A program made the position numbers and the translations under genes. This document shows, one piece after another, positions 1-5,015 of a stretch of 5,924 bases of DNA. Source of the DNA: Gammaproteobacteria bacterium (lineage in GTDB: Bacteria; Pseudomonadota; Gammaproteobacteria; Pseudomonadales; JAUIKI01); assembly GCA_030430875.1 (NCBI GenBank), contig JAUIKI010000101.1, positions 1 to 5,924 of the forward strand, written 5' to 3'. Every line of letters begins with the position of its first letter. Within the stretch, counting starts at the first letter, position 1. The notes under the pieces are model-generated. The model searched no databases, was not told where the DNA came from, and was given only the letters and a program-made list of their open reading frames with translations.

Positions 1-1
1 T

Positions 2-358
2 GAAATTATTGATGAACTAGGAGATTGGTGGCTGTTTAAAGTGATTAATGGTCCTGCAGGATTAGAACTTGGCACCAATGAAAACAGCACCCCTAATCAA
101 CTGGGGCCAGCACCATTTGAAGTAGGTATCATCACCGGAAATCAATCAATTAATTTAATGTTATCCACTATGATTCCTGGCGAAGATGATGGCAAAGTTT
201 CGATCGAAAGCGCAAAACTAACCGGCATGACCGATTACATCATCATTCCTGCTACGCACCCTTTTATCATGAAAAATGAGTTGGCGATCGAACAAACATT
301 ACATTTTCTTGAGCAAGGTTATTTTATCAAAAATGATGATGCTATTAATTCAGATTAA
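2..358 (+). CDS. Alpha/beta-hydrolase (lipase/esterase type), C-terminal part
   Basis: The frame is open to the left edge, so only the last 118 residues are visible; the GTG at 41 is internal and not the start. The piece contains a run around GPAGLELGTNENS, then PNQLGPAPFEVGIITG, PGEDDGKVS and IIPATHPFIMKNELAI. This order is familiar from the C-terminal half of predicted lipases/esterases of the alpha/beta-hydrolase fold (LipA/EstA-like). In that family the acidic residue of the triad lies in the DDGKVS region, and the histidine is followed by a hydrophobic loop, matching THPFIM here. The nucleophile Ser would lie outside the window. The gene is followed after 33 bp by another plus-strand gene, so an operon is possible. 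The stop codon overlaps a small inverted repeat (355-370). Family assignment is from remembered sequence pattern; the substrate is unknown. Confidence 0.75.
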   Translation, partial: EIIDELGDWWLFKVINGPAGLELGTNENSTPNQLGPAPFEVGIITGNQSINLMLSTMIPGEDDGKVSIESAKLTGMTDYIIIPATHPFIMKNELAIEQTLHFLEQGYFIKNDDAINSD

Positions 359-370
359 CGCTAACGTTAA
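355..370. repeat. Small inverted repeat at the hydrolase stop codon
   Basis: TTAACG (355-360) and CGTTAA (365-370) form a 6-bp inverted repeat with a 4-base spacer that overlaps the stop codon. It is AT-rich and has no T-run after it, so it is not a convincing terminator. Its role is unknown. Confidence 0.35.
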
Positions 371-391
371 CAAACTGAATATCGACAAACA

Positions 392-631
392 ATGAAACTT
401 ACAATTCGATTAATTATTTTCCTGCTCTGTATTCCTCTTGCAGGATTGTGCATCTACTTTTTTACTGGTTCATTTGAAATGTTTCCAACATCAGAACAAC
501 AAGAAAGCATTCGAATTTTCTCAGGAAGTTTTATTCTAATACTAGTCATAGTACAAACAGGATTATTTTTACTGCAAATGAAAATGAAACACTCGCAACA
601 GCAGGCACAAAAAAATGTCCAAAATAATTAA
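392..631 (+). CDS. Small two-helix membrane protein, unknown function
   Basis: This 79-residue protein has two hydrophobic stretches, about residues 5-25 (LTIRLIIFLLCIPLAGLCIY) and 43-62 (FSGSFILILVIVQTGLFLL). They are separated by a short polar loop with FEMFPTSEQQESIR. The tail is basic and glutamine-rich (KMKHSQQQAQKN). The layout predicts an inner-membrane hairpin with the charged tail probably cytoplasmic. The ATG is the first in frame and no clear Shine-Dalgarno sequence precedes it. It lies 33 bp after the hydrolase gene and 54 bp before the endopeptidase gene on the same strand, so the three may be co-transcribed. I do not recognise a family. The coding call rests on the coherent membrane topology and the tight gene spacing. 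Confidence 0.65.
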   Translation: MKLTIRLIIFLLCIPLAGLCIYFFTGSFEMFPTSEQQESIRIFSGSFILILVIVQTGLFLLQMKMKHSQQQAQKNVQNN

Positions 632-685
632 CTCATATCACCAACATTATTCACCTATTTCACGGCAACTATTTGACGACACATC

Positions 686-1363
686 ATGAAAAAATATGCT
701 CTTCTCATTGGATTGTTCATGTATTCAGCTACATTGTCTGCAGAAAGTATCTGCTATGGCACAACATCCAATGGCAGACTTGAAAATGGAGTCAAACTCC
801 CTCATGAGGGGCCTAACTACGTTAGCTATAGTAAAACTGCTGACATGCTTGGTCGAACCTATGTTCACTCCACAGTGAAAGACATTCTATTATCATCGTA
901 TCAATGGCTGGAAACTGAAGCGCCCGGAAAAGTATTTAAATATGCTGAGACTGGCTTCAAAGAAGGTGGACAATTTCGACCGCATAAAACGCATAGAAAT
1001 GGTTTATCGGTTGATTTCATGGTGCCTGTCATCAACAAACAAGGTGAATCGGTGCACCTGCCAACCCATCCTCTCAACAAACTGGGATATTCGATTGAAT
1101 TTGATGACACTGGAAAATATGATGAGTATCACATTGATTATGAAGCAATGGCTGCTCACATTGTGAGTTTACATCGCACGGCAAAACAACAAGGTGTCAA
1201 CTTATGGCGAGTGATCTTTGATCCAAACTTGCAACCCTATCTCATGCAAACCAAATATGCGCCTTATCTAAAACAACACATTCAATTTTCCAAAAAAAGA
1301 TCGTGGGTCAGACATGATGAACATTATCATGTTGATTTTGATCTGCCGTGTAAGCCAAATTAA
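686..1363 (+). CDS. Secreted LAS-type murein endopeptidase, MepA/M74-like
   Basis: This 225-residue protein starts with a signal peptide (MKKYALLIGLFMYSATLSA, likely cut near residue 19), so it should act in the periplasm. The metal-site motifs of LAS metallopeptidases are present: H103-x-x-G-x-x-x-D110 in KTHRNGLSVDF, preceded by GGQFRPH, and H213-x-H215 in RHDEHYHVDF near the C-terminus. This layout matches penicillin-insensitive murein endopeptidases (MepA, peptidase M74), zinc enzymes that cut peptide cross-links in peptidoglycan. E. coli MepA is about 270 residues, so this is a shorter relative. The middle (GYSIEFDDTGKYDEYHIDYEAMAAHI) differs from classic MepA, so cleavage specificity is not certain. 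It is the last plus-strand gene before the array-like region. Its 3' end overlaps the converging minus-strand frame by 56 bp. Confidence 0.8.
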   Translation: MKKYALLIGLFMYSATLSAESICYGTTSNGRLENGVKLPHEGPNYVSYSKTADMLGRTYVHSTVKDILLSSYQWLETEAPGKVFKYAETGFKEGGQFRPHKTHRNGLSVDFMVPVINKQGESVHLPTHPLNKLGYSIEFDDTGKYDEYHIDYEAMAAHIVSLHRTAKQQGVNLWRVIFDPNLQPYLMQTKYAPYLKQHIQFSKKRSWVRHDEHYHVDFDLPCKPN

Positions 1364-1670
1364 CTAACAAAATATTTGCCTTACAAACTACTGAGTTAAA
1401 AAAGATTTTCCGCAATAGCAATTTTTTATGTAACTTTCCGGAAATTTCATACAAAATATCTTTTGTTTTTTGACTATCCGGTGGAGCTTCTCCATATCCA
1501 CAGAGTAACTTTGCAAATTCTAACCTAACCTCCTCCATTTCTTCATCCTGATAACGCCGCACAATAAATCGGCCCCATTCTTTCAACATAACCTTTCTTT
1601 CGATTGCATACTCGATAAAAGAAGCCAGCATTTTTCGATCAATATTTCTATTTTCTTTCATTCTGCTCAT
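1308..1670 (-). CDS. Hypothetical cassette-type protein with a run-on tail
   Basis: I do not recognise this family. The first ~85 residues look like a compact, helical, charged soluble protein: MSRMKENRNIDRKMLASFIE, then YAIERKVMLKEWGRFIVRRY, then QDEEMEEVRLEFAKLLCGYG. The last ~34 residues (from about RKIFFNSVV) differ in character and are partly read from the antisense of the murein endopeptidase's final codons. This suggests the natural 3' end has been lost and the frame runs on to a chance stop. Start choice: ATG at 1668-1670, with a second ATG three codons in; neither has a strong Shine-Dalgarno. GCGTTATGT lies 5 bases upstream on the coding strand, resembling the end of an attC site, as expected for a gene cassette. 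Confidence 0.55.
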   Translation of the reverse strand: MSRMKENRNIDRKMLASFIEYAIERKVMLKEWGRFIVRRYQDEEMEEVRLEFAKLLCGYGEAPPDSQKTKDILYEISGKLHKKLLLRKIFFNSVVCKANILLVNLAYTADQNQHDNVHHV

Positions 1671-1674
1671 TTAC

Positions 1675-1683
1675 ACATAACGC
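1675..1683 (-). other. Possible attC R'-like box before the 120-residue gene
   Basis: On the minus strand GCGTTATGT stands five bases before the ATG of the 120-residue gene. It resembles the conserved R' end (GTTRRRY, often seen as GCGTTA) of integron recombination sites. The other arm expected further upstream (1684-1776 on plus) is not clearly recognisable and may have been broken by insertion of the REP/RAYT unit at 1777. Confidence 0.3.
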
Positions 1684-1776
1684 CTAGCTCACCAGACAGC
1701 AAAGAATCAAGCTGGCTCGGAAAATAATGTTGATTTTAAAGAAAGACTCAAGCGTAGTCCTGCTGTTCTACGAGTA

Positions 1777-1809
1777 TAGGTTGGGCTAAGCCATAAGCAA
1801 AGCCCAACA
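1777..1809 (+). repeat. REP-like palindromic repeat, left copy
   Basis: This 33-bp repeat begins TAGGTTGGGCTAAGCC. GTTGGGCT (1780-1787) and AGCCCAAC (1801-1808) form an 8-bp stem around a 13-base loop. It is the exact reverse complement of 2018-2050. The core GTTGGGCT...AGCCCAAC type of repeat is widespread in proteobacterial intergenic DNA. Confidence 0.8.
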
Positions 1810-1854
1810 AAACATAACGCTAAAAATCTTATCAATGGTGAACGAACCAAAATA

Positions 1855-2013
1855 ATGCGCTATAGATGTTCGAAGATAAAAGGTGCGACTTATTTTTTAC
1901 CTAGTGGTTGGCCATATCCAACAGTACATCAATATCAATCCTGAGGTATTTTATCCAAAGACTGGGGAGCAAATATTAGGGAAGATATTGTTGCATTTGG
2001 AGAAAACAAATAA
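1855..2013 (+). pseudogene. Internally deleted REP-associated transposase (RAYT) relic
   Basis: From ATG 1855 the frame reads MRYRCSKIKGATYF, matching the usual RAYT N-terminus (R-x-x-x-I-x-G-x-TYF). It then passes directly into a typical RAYT C-terminus: SGWPYPTVHQYQ, stop, GILSKDWGANIREDIVAFGE, ending at TAA 2011-2013. In intact RAYTs (roughly 150 residues) the conserved WPYSSFHRY...G.Y..DWG segment comes after the HUH metal motif and the catalytic Tyr (YIHYNPVKHG region). All of that is missing here, so about 100 codons have been deleted in frame. A TGA at 1942-1944 interrupts the remaining frame where Arg is usual; a CGA to TGA change would explain it. Only about 53 codons remain. Family recognition is from memory of RAYT sequences. 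Confidence 0.75.
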
Positions 2014-2017
2014 TTCA

Positions 2018-2050
2018 TGTTGGGCTTTGCTTATGGCTTAGCCCAACCTA
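2018..2050 (-). repeat. REP-like palindromic repeat, right inverted copy
   Basis: This is the exact reverse complement of 1777-1809 over 33 bp. Read on the minus strand it is preceded by G, giving the head GTAGG. It starts 4 bp after the stop codon of the RAYT relic. Confidence 0.8.
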
Positions 2051-2150
2051 CATGCTTAACCTAAACATCATTACTCCTGAAAAACAGAGATCCATTAGTA
2101 AACGATAGTAACAACCATAGTTTCTTGTACCTTTTAGAATTTCATCATGT
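2051..2150. other. Spacer with no recognisable feature
   Basis: These 100 bases, between the right REP copy and the end of the UPF0316 gene, are AT-rich and hold no gene or strong palindrome that I can see. An attC site for the UPF0316 cassette would be expected here, but none is clear. Confidence 0.4.
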
Positions 2151-2726
2151 TCAACGTTTTCTCGACATCATCAATGTATTACGTAATATATTACGCCTAG
2201 GTAAAAGATCAGGGCCGTCATAAACACTCTTCACATCAGATACAGAATAAATAGCTGTTTGGTCAAACGCTTTAATTGACTGAATAAGTAAAGGTACGCG
2301 ACGCCTTTTTTCAGTAATAAAAAGTAGCTCAATTGGATGAGTTTTTCCCATATCGCCTTCGAATGAAATCACCTTATAGCCCTTTTCACGTAAATTTTCT
2401 GCCAAAACATCACGATTGAATGATATGCAGCGGACAAGCTCATCACCAATTGCAAAACGGTTTTCAATCACGATGCCTACATAATTACCCACGGCAAAGC
2501 CGCAGGCATAGGCTAATGCAAGATGCCACTGATCAAGGTTTGCAAAAACCTGGGCCGCCGCAAGTAACCAAATAGTGATTTCAAAAAAACCAATAAATGA
2601 GGCCAGAACTTTTCGACCGCGAAATATTACAATTGTTCGAAACGTTGCAAGCGAAACATCAGCAACTCTTGCAAAAAAGATTAATGGTGCTAAAAAATAC
2701 GGGTATTCAGCTAATAATTCGATAAT
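2151..2726 (-). CDS. UPF0316 / DUF2179 membrane protein without a standard start codon
   Basis: The uninterrupted minus-strand frame runs from a TAG at 2739-2741 to the stop at 2151-2153. It encodes about 191 residues matching UPF0316 (YebE-like) proteins. An N-terminal domain has three membrane segments: LAPLIFFARVADVSLATF, VLASFIGFFEITIWLLAAA and LALAYACGFAVGNYVGIVI. A soluble DUF2179-type domain follows, with LREKGYKVISFEGD, ELLFITEKRRRVPLLIQSIK and IYSVSDVKSVYDGP. Its cellular role is not well defined. There is no ATG, GTG or TTG ahead of GTG 2490-2492, which would delete all three helices. A good AAGGA (2733-2737) stands six bases before ATT 2724-2726, so I placed the start there. It may be a rare ATT start or an inactivated ATG. 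Confidence 0.75.
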   Translation of the reverse strand: MIELLAEYPYFLAPLIFFARVADVSLATFRTIVIFRGRKVLASFIGFFEITIWLLAAAQVFANLDQWHLALAYACGFAVGNYVGIVIENRFAIGDELVRCISFNRDVLAENLREKGYKVISFEGDMGKTHPIELLFITEKRRRVPLLIQSIKAFDQTAIYSVSDVKSVYDGPDLLPRRNILRNTLMMSRKR

Positions 2727-2777
2727 GACTATTCCTTGCTAAATGCTATTGAAGCATAACATAACATTATCTGCCAA
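2727..2777 (-). other. Leader of the UPF0316 gene with a GTTATGT-like box
   Basis: The minus strand here carries AATGTTATGTTATGC (2755-2769), containing GTTATGT as found in front of the 120-residue gene, then AAGGA at 2733-2737. The box could be a worn attC end in front of this cassette; the pairing arm is not clear. Confidence 0.25.
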
Positions 2778-2920
2778 ATACTACTATAGCTGCGAGATTA
2801 GAACAACTAGCGAGCACTTAGCTCATTAATTCTTAACATAAAATCCGATTAAAGCACTAATTATTCATTTAACTATACACACATTTTTCTTGCCAATACT
2901 TCGTCGGGAAATCTTCCATT
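2778..2920 (-). repeat. 143-bp direct repeat, copy A, with a gene-tail relic
   Basis: This segment aligns without gaps to 4205-4347. By hand count 30 of 143 positions differ (about 79% identity), including an identical 21-base core starting at AGAACAAC. On the minus strand, 2873-2920 reads NGRFPDEVLARKMCV plus TAG; copy B reads NGILPDEVLAKKICV plus TAG. Of 9 differences in these 16 codons, 7 fall in third positions, so the ancestor was probably translated. An in-frame TGA lies just before the conserved part, so copy A is only the tail of a lost gene. It follows the 133-residue gene's stop by 12 bp and precedes the UPF0316 gene. Confidence 0.75.
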
Positions 2921-2932
2921 TCATCATGAAAT

Positions 2933-3334
2933 TTACCACCATTTCTCAAACCCTTGAAGCCTTTCCAAGATCAAGGGTAATTCAGAAGAGTAGCCATCAA
3001 CCTTTAGAGATAACTTCACCAAACCAAATGTATCTGATATGAATAGCTCCGTAATCATTACTGAACCTGATTTAGAAAATGAGATTATTGGGTATTCGCT
3101 AAGGTTTAGTAAAACCACTTTACCTTCTTCGGTTTTTATCAAGCTCTTCAACGCTTTCTCAAACTCATCTATAGCTGAACACGAAAACCAGCACTCCTTA
3201 ATTTTTATTTGAGCCTTCTGAAAAGGCATACTCGAAGTAATGCCGATATCAAAAGCCACTGAAGGAAGATGATCTTCTACACCAACCATATCAAAAGTGA
3301 CTTCAACTTCATTATCTCTTATTAAATGAAACAT
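2933..3334 (-). CDS. Hypothetical 133-residue soluble protein (cassette-type)
   Basis: The protein is acidic to neutral with alternating hydrophobic residues suggesting beta strands (VEVTFDMVGV, VAFDIGITSS, SVMITELFIS, LVKLSLKVD). It also has one amphipathic helix (AIDEFEKALKSLIK) and ends LERLQGFEKWW. No signal peptide or membrane segment is seen. The start is ATG 3332-3334, with a good AAGGA five bases upstream. Its length and strand pattern recall small immunity-like proteins (for example the WapI-type group), but no diagnostic motif was found and I do not assign a function. It is bounded by an attC-like palindrome on its 5' side and by repeat A just after its stop. Confidence 0.7.
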   Translation of the reverse strand: MFHLIRDNEVEVTFDMVGVEDHLPSVAFDIGITSSMPFQKAQIKIKECWFSCSAIDEFEKALKSLIKTEEGKVVLLNLSEYPIISFSKSGSVMITELFISDTFGLVKLSLKVDGYSSELPLILERLQGFEKWW

Positions 3335-3346
3335 ACTTTCCTTAAA

Positions 3347-3463
3347 GTGCTAGCGCCTTTGTCGGCGGCGTTTTGACTGGAGTTTTATACGAAAATGGCC
3401 ATAAGCCATACATAAAATGAAGCGAAGACCAAAACGTCAAATTGAGCAAATTGTTAGGTGCTA
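3347..3463 (-). repeat. attC-like imperfect palindrome between two cassettes
   Basis: On the minus strand this spacer begins GCACCTAACAATTTG just after the stop of the 113-residue gene; ACCTAAC fits the attC R'' consensus RYYYAAC. Three nested inverted repeats follow: CGTTTTG/CAAAACG (3369-3375 with 3430-3436), TTTTAT/ATAAAA (3383-3388 with 3412-3417) and ATGGC/GCCAT (3395-3399 with 3405-3409). The far end reads GCTAGCAC, a poor match to R' (GTTRRRY), so the site appears worn. Length is about 117 bp, in the normal attC range. It lies between two co-directional genes and just ahead of the next gene's ribosome-binding site. Confidence 0.6.
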
Positions 3464-3805
3464 TTAATTTATTTTGGTGTGATACGTCCATCCACGTGCC
3501 TCCGATAGCTGACGATCATATTCTGTTTTTCTTTCTTCCAGGCTCATGCTTGCGGCTGCCAATGCCATTAGCTCCAACACTCTCCAATTTTCAAATCCTG
3601 ATTTTTCAAATATTTTTTCGAGGATGACTAATGCAAGCTCAAGTTCATTGTGTTGCAGATAGTCATGAAACTCAGATATCTGATCAATGCAATCTGCTTC
3701 TGCTATTTCAGATAAATGAGATCTTGCATCCAATAGGAATCCTTCTGTTCGCTTCCAAGATTCTCTCAGTTGTTTTGTTGTCACGATATTTTCAACTTTG
3801 CTCAT
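3464..3805 (-). CDS. Hypothetical 113-residue helical protein (cassette-type)
   Basis: This is a mostly helical soluble protein: TTKQLRESWKRTEGFLLDAR, HLSEIAEADCIDQISEFHDY, LQHNELELALVILEKIFEKS, then a C-terminal helix with LMALAAASMSLEERKTEYDR. The HNELELAL...LE pattern recurs in small proteins often annotated as hypothetical or immunity-like (MafI-type), but I cannot confirm membership. There is no signal peptide. The ATG at 3803-3805 overlaps the end of the upstream attC-like site (GTTAGATG), so the gene starts right at the cassette boundary and lacks a Shine-Dalgarno of its own. This is common in integron cassettes. The gene ends just before a second attC-like palindrome. Confidence 0.7.
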   Translation of the reverse strand: MSKVENIVTTKQLRESWKRTEGFLLDARSHLSEIAEADCIDQISEFHDYLQHNELELALVILEKIFEKSGFENWRVLELMALAAASMSLEERKTEYDRQLSEARGWTYHTKIN

Positions 3806-3912
3806 CTAACGCGGCTCTCTCCGGCAAATTACAGTTGGCTAAAATAAGTGAGGCACTAACAAAAAGCCAACTGTTAACAGTTCGTTTGAATGCCGTATTA
3901 TAACGCTATTTA
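3804..3912 (-). repeat. attC-like recombination site between EF-hand and 113-residue cassettes
   Basis: On the minus strand the site ends with GCCGCGTTAGAT (3804-3815), matching the attC R' consensus (GTTRRRY). GTTAGAT is identical to the R' of well-known antibiotic-resistance cassettes. Its left end is TAGCGTTATAATACGGC, a weaker R'' with T in place of the usual final C. Inside are a perfect 10-bp inverted repeat, ACAGTTGGCT (3831-3840) with AGCCAACTGT (3865-3874), and flanking GGCAAAT/GGCATTCAAACG arms with extra unpaired bases. It fills the gap between the two genes almost exactly, overlapping the downstream start codon. This is the best attC candidate in the window. Confidence 0.75.
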
Positions 3913-4155
3913 GCCACACTTAGTTTTGATTGTTGATCCATCTTTGAATGCAAAATATTCAATGCAACTTTGACCCTTCACTGTAATAATTCGCTCACCT
4001 GATGAACTAACATAATCAGCTTCAGTAAAACTAATGAAACCACTTTGATCAAGATCCATTTCAGAAAAGGAGAACCTATAATCTGAAAGATTGAGTATAT
4101 AAAAACTCAATACGCCAAACGTAATTAAACTTATAGCCAAAAGTAGAAATTTCAT
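3910..4155 (-). CDS. Single EF-hand mini-protein with N-terminal membrane anchor or signal
   Basis: This 81-residue protein opens with a hydrophobic helix (KFLLLAISLITFGVLSFYIL, about residues 2-21), either an uncleaved anchor or a signal peptide. A complete 12-residue EF-hand calcium loop follows at 34-45: DLDQSGFISFTE, with D34, D36, S38, G39, I41, S42 and E45 at the standard positions. EF-hands usually pair, so a lone loop suggests a dimer or a loosely bound metal site. The C-terminal part has two cysteines (C64, C80) that could form a disulfide if exported. The start is ATG 4153-4155; upstream TTGAAG is a weak ribosome site. It is bounded by repeat B upstream and the best attC-like site downstream. 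The role is unknown. Confidence 0.75.
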   Translation of the reverse strand: MKFLLLAISLITFGVLSFYILNLSDYRFSFSEMDLDQSGFISFTEADYVSSSGERIITVKGQSCIEYFAFKDGSTIKTKCG

Positions 4156-4204
4156 AAAACTTCAATCAACCTCGAAGCTTGTAAACGCTATATCATATGA
4201 CAAG

Positions 4205-4347
4205 ATAGTACTATAACCGCAAAATCAGAACAACTAGCGAGCACTTAACACATTGATTTTAAAATACACATCCGACTAAAAAATTAATAATTCATTTAAC
4301 TAGACACATATTTTCTTTGCTAATACTTCGTCAGGCAAAATTCCATT
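4205..4347 (-). repeat. 143-bp direct repeat, copy B, with a gene-tail relic
   Basis: This is the ungapped partner of 2778-2920, same strand and same length, 1427 bp away. The gene-tail relic is at 4300-4347 (NGILPDEVLAKKICV then TAG), with an in-frame TAA shortly before it. Copy B lies between the DUF924 gene and the EF-hand gene. The three genes between the copies (EF-hand, 113-residue, 133-residue) are not related to one another, so the repeats are not the ends of one duplicated gene block. They may be the 3' ends of two related cassettes that lost their 5' parts. Confidence 0.75.
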
Positions 4348-4393
4348 AAGTTAACATTTGCCCATCATTTCTAAATCATCAGAAGTTACTGAT

Positions 4394-4930
4394 TCAGAAG
4401 CCTGAGTTTGGTTTTTTAAGAAATTCTATTTCGTCTTCTGTCGATTGACGCCCTAGAATTTGGTTGCGATGCGGATAACGACCAAATCTATCAATGATAG
4501 CTTTATGCTGATACTCAAAGTCCACGTTACTTTGAATACCCAATGACTTGAATAGTTTGATTGCTTCAATATGGATTAACCGTGACTCACTATGCATAAA
4601 TGGCATATAAAGAAAAACACGCTGAACGTCAGACAAATCGTTATCCCAGCCTTTTGAAATGGTAAATTGAGCTAGCGCCAATGCCATAGAATCACAAGCA
4701 AATGACTCTGGCTTTTCACGATAAATATTTCGTGAAAATTGGTCAAGGATAATAACCTCGGCAAGACTACCTAAAGCTGTCTCACGCCAATGAAATAGCT
4801 CACTAGCTTTAGCTTGATTGTGGAATTTGCCAAAGCGAGTTTGAATCATTAAATCAAACGCTTCGTCTTTTTCCCACCATTGTTTTGGCTCAAGCTCTGC
4901 AAACCAAAACGCGATGATTTCCTTATACAT
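4394..4930 (-). CDS. DUF924 family protein
   Basis: This 178-residue soluble helical protein carries the family hallmarks: FWFAELEPKQWWEK near the start (FWF at 8-10), then RFG, LDQFSRNIYR (62-71), YMPFMHSE (MHSE at 112-115), RFGRYPHRNQILGR (148-161) and a final SGF. DUF924 proteins are widespread in bacteria and eukaryotes with a TPR-like helical fold; their function is not established. I chose ATG 4928-4930 because AAGGAG lies seven bases upstream and the conserved IIAFWF segment follows at once; the longer frame from 4969 would place that ribosome site inside the gene. Length and motifs look intact. The gene is bounded by a small hairpin region upstream and repeat B downstream, consistent with a stand-alone cassette. 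Confidence 0.85.
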   Translation of the reverse strand: MYKEIIAFWFAELEPKQWWEKDEAFDLMIQTRFGKFHNQAKASELFHWRETALGSLAEVIILDQFSRNIYREKPESFACDSMALALAQFTISKGWDNDLSDVQRVFLYMPFMHSESRLIHIEAIKLFKSLGIQSNVDFEYQHKAIIDRFGRYPHRNQILGRQSTEDEIEFLKKPNSGF

Positions 4931-4981
4931 CCAAGTGCTCCTTGTTTGCTCCAAACTGTAGTGCAACATAATGATCTGAAT

Positions 4982-5012
4982 CAGAGTGTTGCGTGTAAGT
5001 GCAAATACTCTG
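4982..5012 (-). repeat. Short hairpin between the 149-residue gene and DUF924
   Basis: CAGAGT (4982-4987) pairs with ACTCTG (5007-5012), and an inner GCA/TGC match extends the fold. It lies a few bases beyond the stop codon of the 149-residue gene on the minus strand. There is no T-run after it, so it is a weak terminator candidate. It could be the core of a short attC-like site, but clear R''/R' boxes are missing. Confidence 0.35.
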
Positions 5013-5015
5013 CAT

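Larger units (their letters stand above)
1777..2050. mobile_element. REP-flanked remnant unit (REP - deleted RAYT - inverted REP)
   Basis: Two perfect 33-bp copies of one sequence face each other at the ends (1777-1809 and 2018-2050). Between them, only ~208 bp apart, is a relic of a RAYT transposase. REP sequences in inverted orientation around their RAYT gene are the typical arrangement of this transposase family, a domesticated branch of the IS200/IS605-like Y1 enzymes. Here the central catalytic part is gone, so the unit cannot move itself but could be mobilised in trans. The right copy, read outward, begins with GTAG, the kind of tetranucleotide head these enzymes recognise; the left copy has ATAG instead. 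It lies between the UPF0316 gene and the 120-residue gene. Confidence 0.75.

Noticed and set aside
696..1166. Overlapping frames within the murein endopeptidase gene
   Set aside because: They are shadows of a gene with a clear signal peptide and metal-site motifs.
2151..2492. GTG at 2490-2492 as the start of the UPF0316 gene
   Set aside because: The frame continues upstream with three membrane segments and family-typical sequence up to about 2726, so this start would remove a conserved domain.
2778..2920. 143-bp repeats as VCR-type attC sites
   Set aside because: They sit where attC sites would be, but lack paired arms and clear R''/R' boxes, and the substitution pattern points to coding ancestry.
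2861..2940. Alternative frame in copy A (GGKFHDEMEDFPTKYWQEKC)
   Set aside because: It looks protein-like, but the same frame in copy B hits a stop after a few codons, while the PDEVLA frame is kept in both copies.
3631..3903. Plus-strand frame of 90 codons
   Set aside because: It is antisense to the 113-residue gene and runs through the attC-like palindrome, with no ribosome site or sensible composition.
4931..4969. Longer start of the DUF924 gene at 4969
   Set aside because: The extra 13 residues do not resemble the family and would enclose the strong AAGGAG that serves the ATG at 4930.
4982..5012. Rho-independent terminator
   Set aside because: The stem is short and no T-run follows on either strand.
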